Source: DRGT01 sp035685445
Lineage (GTDB): Archaea; Thermoproteota; Nitrososphaeria; Nitrososphaerales; Nitrosopumilaceae
NCBI GenBank assembly: GCA_035685445.1
Contig: DASSAK010000055.1
Span: forward strand, 1 to 23,541
Length of the DNA stretch: 23,541 nucleotides
Direction of reading: 5' to 3'
Part shown: one piece after another, positions 20,976 through 23,541 of the stretch
How positions within the stretch are numbered: the first letter of the stretch is position 1
How the letters are laid out: each line of letters starts with the position of its first letter
Program-made: the position numbers and the translations under genes
The notes under the pieces: model-generated
Database searches by the model: none
Told to the model about the DNA's origin: nothing
Seen by the model: the letters and a program-made list of their open reading frames with translations, nothing else

Positions 20976-21385
20976 TATTTTTGTGGCCACATGTTATTCC
21001 AGGTTTCTGCAAACTTTTTCATAAGTTCACCATATGCCTTCATCTGCTCCATTCCTGTTTCATTTAGTGTCTTTTGCCAGTTTTCTGCGAGTTGCTTGTA
21101 TGATTCAAAACTAGCCTCATTCATTGCCTTTTGCCAACTATCACCAAATGTTTTGAACGCATCTACTCCAGCTTGATTCATTGCCTTTTGCCAGTTTTCA
21201 CCAAACTGTTTCATTGTTTCTGATGATGATTCTTTTGCAGCTTTTTCCATAACATCGTTAAACCTTTGCTGCATGTCCATGTTTGCCTTTTGAACTTCTT
21301 CATAAAGCTGTTTCCAATTTTGAAGTGATTTGGAATACTCATTCCATAACTTTTCCCACTCATTTGAAGATTCATTTTCTGACAT
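20975..21385 (-). CDS. Protein with five 19-residue Trp-containing helical repeats
   Basis: The 136-residue protein (start MSENESSNEW at 21385; an ATG-like TTG/CTG-rich extension to 21412 is less likely) has a Trp/Tyr-rich N-terminal helix (10-35) and then five exact-length 19-residue repeats at 39-57, 58-76, 77-95, 96-114 and 115-133. The repeat core is [FL][GA]ENWQKAMN; Phe/Leu, Lys and Ala are most constant. The repeats are also visible in the DNA: the phrase CTTTTGCCA recurs at 21071, 21128 and 21185, exactly 57 bases apart. It is probably a long amphipathic helix or helical bundle, as in phasins or apolipoprotein-like lipid-surface proteins. I know no named family for it. It ends in the terminator shared with ubiD. 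Confidence 0.82.
   Translation of the reverse strand: MSENESSNEWEKLWNEYSKSLQNWKQLYEEVQKANMDMQQRFNDVMEKAAKESSSETMKQFGENWQKAMNQAGVDAFKTFGDSWQKAMNEASFESYKQLAENWQKTLNETGMEQMKAYGELMKKFAETWNNMWPQK
20987..21271 (-). repeat. Five in-frame 57-bp repeats within the coding sequence
   Basis: Five consecutive 57-bp units encode the 19-residue repeats. The middle three keep clear DNA identity, and the outer two are diverged, which fits growth by internal duplication. Confidence 0.75.
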
Positions 21386-21497
21386 AATTCTTTTTTTGAA
21401 TAAGGGTAACATAAATGGATCCTCTCAATTCCATTTTTGATCTGATTTATGTGTGGGAAAATGTTTTTTAGTTTCATTGGTAGGGATAAAAAAATAG

Positions 21498-21815
21498 ATG
21501 GCAATGTATGGAGTTTTTGGAAGTCACACTACTGAGGCGTGTCCATTAAACAATAAAGAAAATAGAATGGCAATAATTGAAGATGGCCCACTATTCAAAC
21601 AGGCTGCTGAATCTGCTGGTGTAAAGGTATTGGCGCAATATCATTCAGGACTTGAACATACTTTTGTTTGGGTACTTGATGCAAAAGATGCGCAAACAAT
21701 TGAAACATTAATGATACAAGCAGGCGTTGCAAAATTTAATGCAGTAAAAATTGTTCCTGTGTTTACTTTTGAAGATGTAATTGAAAAATGTAAGAAAATA
21801 GAAGGACGAGACTAG
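21498..21815 (+). CDS. Conserved small protein of unknown function (105 aa)
   Basis: The 105-residue protein has an N-terminal MYGVFGSHTTEACPLNN segment, where the conserved-looking HTTEACPLNN suggests a metal or ligand site (His10, Cys15). It is followed by a helix (KENRMAIIEDGPLFKQAAESAG), a strand pair (VKVLAQYHSGLEHTFVWVLDA), a helix (AQTIETLMIQAGV) and a strand (AVKIVPVFTFEDVIEKCKKI). This is the beta-alpha-beta order of ferredoxin-like dimeric proteins. I do not recognise a named family. The ATG at 21504 is an alternative start two codons on. It converges with the next gene, 9 bases apart. Confidence 0.78.
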   Translation: MAMYGVFGSHTTEACPLNNKENRMAIIEDGPLFKQAAESAGVKVLAQYHSGLEHTFVWVLDAKDAQTIETLMIQAGVAKFNAVKIVPVFTFEDVIEKCKKIEGRD

Positions 21816-21824
21816 GAATTTAAT

Positions 21825-22088
21825 TTATTTTTGATTTTTATCCCAAAAATATTCTTTTCTTAAGAAAGAATCAAGCTGATCAAATGCTTCCAGAGATATT
21901 TCTTGTTTTGCTAACATTTTTGATAATAACAACAAAAGTTTTCTTTGAAATTCTACATCGTGATTGTGATATCGTTCTAGTCTTTCAATAATCTGTTCTA
22001 GCTTTTCAAGTAGTGGTTTTACCTCGCTTGAGACAATTTCTTTAATGTCAGATTTTCCTGCTGTTGAATCCTCAAACTGCTTAGTCAT
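21825..22088 (-). CDS. Small helical protein of unknown function (87 aa)
   Basis: The 87-residue protein is charged and helical. After a polar N-terminus (1-15) come two segments: EIVSSEVKPLLEKLEQIIERLERYHNHD (17-44), with heptad-like Leu/Ile spacing, and FQRKLLLLLSKMLAKQEISLEAFDQLDSFLRKEYFW. No motif or family is recognised. It may be a coiled-coil partner protein. It stands alone, with 106 bases of upstream DNA to the CBS gene stop, and its start lies directly at MTKQFED. Confidence 0.7.
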   Translation of the reverse strand: MTKQFEDSTAGKSDIKEIVSSEVKPLLEKLEQIIERLERYHNHDVEFQRKLLLLLSKMLAKQEISLEAFDQLDSFLRKEYFWDKNQK

Positions 22089-22194
22089 ATCGAGATCATT
22101 TCCTAATTTCTAAAAGTAATTATCTTTACTAGGTTAACATTTTCCAAGCATTTTAACAGCTACAGCTATGCTTTCACGCCTAAACCAGAATTGA

Positions 22195-22704
22195 TTATTT
22201 GAAATGATTCTCATTGATATGCTTTGAAATTGATTCCAACGAATCAAATTTCTCACGGCAATATGGACAAGTAAAAATCGTTGGATGTTCTAATTCAGGT
22301 AAAATTACTCTGCGAACATGCAAAACTCCACTAAGCTGTTTTCTTCTAATAATACCCAACGGTCTTGAATCATCCATGACAAGTAATCTTCGAATATTAT
22401 TTTCTGCCATAATTTTTATTGCTTCACGAACTGTTGCATCTTTTGGAATTGTTAAAATTGGTTTTCTCATAACTTGAGAAACTTTGATCTTTAATGGATC
22501 AAGACCTTCTGCAACAACATCGTTTAGAATGTCTCTATCCGTAATAATTCCGACCACAGATTCATTTTCAAAAACAATTATACTTTCAACCATTTTTTCT
22601 ATCATTATTTTTGCAGCATCAGAAACAGTAAGCTCAGCCGCGATCGTTGTTAATTTTGGATAGATGTATTTTGAAACAGAGTCTGAAAGTGATTTTTCTG
22701 TCAT
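22195..22704 (-). CDS. Tandem CBS-domain protein with C-terminal C2H2 zinc finger
   Basis: The 169-residue protein has two CBS domains (about 18-70, SVVGIITDRDILNDVV; and 78-130, RPLGIIRRKQL) that together form one Bateman module able to bind adenine nucleotides. It ends in a classical C2H2 finger: Cys146, Cys149, His162 and His167 (FTCPYCREKF, SKHINENH), spacing C-X2-C-X12-H-X4-H. This fusion suggests energy-state sensing linked to DNA, RNA or protein binding. CBS-zinc finger fusions occur in thaumarchaea. An inverted repeat lies directly upstream around the presumed promoter. Confidence 0.9.
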   Translation of the reverse strand: MTEKSLSDSVSKYIYPKLTTIAAELTVSDAAKIMIEKMVESIIVFENESVVGIITDRDILNDVVAEGLDPLKIKVSQVMRKPILTIPKDATVREAIKIMAENNIRRLLVMDDSRPLGIIRRKQLSGVLHVRRVILPELEHPTIFTCPYCREKFDSLESISKHINENHFK

Positions 22705-22713
22705 TTCTATACT

Positions 22714-22740
22714 ATATGATCATCTTATGAATAATCATAT
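22714..22740. promoter_or_regulatory. Inverted repeat upstream of the CBS-zinc finger gene
   Basis: ATATGAT (22714-22720) and ATCATAT (22734-22740) form 7-bp arms 13 bases apart, 10 bases before the start codon, enclosing a TATA-like TTCATAAG on the minus strand. The position fits an operator, perhaps for autoregulation, but AT-rich palindromes can be chance. Confidence 0.35.
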
Positions 22741-23005
22741 CGCTAAAACTATGAAAAATTTAGCATAAGTTGGCTTTCAACCATTTTCTCATAAAAATAT
22801 TATAGAAAATTTGATTTCATATCACCCTAAAACCTGAAACGAATTTTGTATTGAAAAATAGAATTTGTATAAATTACGGTGTAAAAATGAGAAAAAAGCA
22901 CTTCTACTAATATGGCATACAAAAAATGTAGTCTACAGATCACTTTTTGAGATCAATTTTTCAAAGTGTTCAAATCGCTTCTCAGCAGTAAAAAATCGCA
23001 GTGAA

Positions 23006-23015
23006 ACTTAATAAC
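23006..23015 (+). promoter_or_regulatory. TATA box for the type 3 repeat protein
   Basis: ACTTAATAAC is centred about 30 bases before the TTG at 23041, predicting a leaderless or nearly leaderless message. Confidence 0.45.
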
Positions 23016-23040
23016 CTCCTTTTAACTCACGAAATTCAGA

Positions 23041-23541
23041 TTGAGGTTAAAGTATTCGTATTCCATTTTGATACTTCTAGTTTTTGTAATAACAAGTATT
23101 CCTCTCTATTCAGCATTTGCTCAAGCAGAGGATCGTGACAGAGACGGTGTACCAGATGATCAGGATTTGTGTCCAAATCTAAAAGAAGATTATTTGGGTG
23201 AAATTGATGGTTGTCCTTCAAAACATAACGTCCCTCATGATAAGGACTTTGATGGAATTGCAGATCATGAAGATCAATGTCCTGATGTAAGGGAAATTTA
23301 CAATGGATATAAGGACCATGATGGTTGCCCTGATACAACTCCGGGAAGCGCTGGTAAAGGAACCCCCGACTCCGATGGAGATGGTATCGCAGATTATTTG
23401 GATGCATGTCCAAACCAACCAGAAACATACAATGGAATTTTAGATAGAGATGGCTGTCCTGATAATTATATTCCAAGAATTGATTCAGACAGAGATGGAA
23501 TACCCGATGCAATTGATGCATGTCCAACTGAACCAGAAACT
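23041..23541 (+). CDS. Secreted thrombospondin type 3 repeat (Ca-binding) protein, partial
   Basis: The frame starts at a TTG (MRLKYSYSILILLVFVITS), is closed upstream by a TAA at 23023, and stays open to the window end, giving 167 residues so far. Residues 5-28 are a signal peptide ending near SAFAQA. Then come Asp-rich thrombospondin type 3 repeats: DRDGVPDDQDLCP, DKDFDGIADHEDQCPD, DSDGDGIADYLDACP and DSDRDGIPDAIDACP, with intervening YNGILDRDGCPD elements. Each binds calcium through DxDxDG loops, and the paired cysteines can form disulfides outside the cell. Such proteins are common on thaumarchaeal and bacterial surfaces, often as stalks before an OmpA-like, adhesion or sorting domain, which would lie beyond this window. 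A minus-strand frame over the same bases is an artefact of the repeats. Confidence 0.88.
   Translation, partial: MRLKYSYSILILLVFVITSIPLYSAFAQAEDRDRDGVPDDQDLCPNLKEDYLGEIDGCPSKHNVPHDKDFDGIADHEDQCPDVREIYNGYKDHDGCPDTTPGSAGKGTPDSDGDGIADYLDACPNQPETYNGILDRDGCPDNYIPRIDSDRDGIPDAIDACPTEPET

Larger units (their letters stand above)
22705..23040. other. AT-rich intergenic region between divergent genes
   Basis: These 336 bases hold the promoters of the CBS gene (minus) and the type 3 repeat protein (plus). The only structure I see is the inverted repeat at 22714-22740. I find no convincing coding frame or RNA fold. Confidence 0.6.

Noticed and set aside
20987..21271. 57-bp repeats as a CRISPR array or intergenic repeat
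   Set aside because: The units are contiguous, in frame and code for a 19-residue protein repeat, with no spacers.
23036..23527. 163-residue His/Leu-rich minus-strand frame at the right edge
   Set aside because: It is the antisense image of Asp/Gly-rich type 3 repeats; the plus strand has a signal peptide and conserved repeats.
1..23541. Mobile element, provirus or defence island
   Set aside because: No transposase, integrase, terminal repeats or attachment sites were seen; the lone NERD protein is not enough, and gene content is mainly core metabolism and information processing.

Overview
The window looks like chromosomal DNA of an ammonia-oxidising thaumarchaeon (Nitrososphaerota, Nitrosopumilaceae; Nitrosopumilus or Nitrosarchaeum-like). 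The reasons are low GC, archaeal TATA boxes 25-28 bases ahead of start codons with little or no leader, frequent TTG/GTG starts, and genes typical of the group: TFE alpha, archaeal NAC, Trm56, GTP cyclohydrolase III, secreted proteins with IPDW...GWWANG repeats, and small zinc-ribbon proteins. There is no sign of a plasmid, provirus, insertion sequence, CRISPR array, rRNA or tRNA. This is mostly core genome with several lineage-specific small proteins.

Layout. 1-1102: the end of an MDR reductase gene and a CitE/HpcH-type lyase. 1107-1566 (minus): a small zinc ribbon and a stand-alone Lrp/AsnC ligand-binding domain. 1653-1840: a strong candidate for a structured RNA gene with its own TATA box and a T-rich end. 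1845-2902: a small helical protein with a missing start, facing a NERD nuclease-domain protein. 2992-5375: a secreted repeat protein, an Arg-rich H1-like protein, a DUF1059 protein and a flavin reductase. 5423-9755: a riboflavin cluster (riboflavin synthase, ribB, ribH, GTP cyclohydrolase III, an amidohydrolase, and the diaminopyrimidine reductase), all on the plus strand and mostly overlapping or tightly spaced. 9837-10100: a basic protein with a SWIB-like C-terminus. 10111-12349 (minus): an aldehyde dehydrogenase and two overlapping lineage-specific genes. 12420-15663 (minus): TFE alpha, Trm56, HflX and an AbrB-PhoU regulator. 15753-17679: PUA protein, NAC, and a full-length paralogue of the reductase at the left edge. 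17683-18703 (minus): a RuvC/RNase H-fold protein and a coiled-coil ATPase-H-like protein. 19023-20949: a zinc protein, an unknown protein and a UbiD decarboxylase. 20975-22704: a protein with five 19-residue repeats, two small unknowns and a CBS/C2H2 protein. 23041-end: the start of a secreted thrombospondin type 3 repeat protein.

How the parts fit. The riboflavin genes make a nearly complete GTP-to-riboflavin route that mixes an archaeal first enzyme with bacterial-type final enzymes. The amidohydrolase sits exactly where the archaeal pathway needs a deformylase or a deaminase. UbiD at 19618 would use prenyl-FMN, and the NADPH-dependent reductase at 4806 would bind FMN, so both are possible users of the product. 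The points most worth a second look are the four-helix RNA at 1681-1809, the amidohydrolase, the SWIB-tailed basic protein, the 19-residue repeat protein, and two genes whose conserved-looking reading frames run upstream of any usual start codon.
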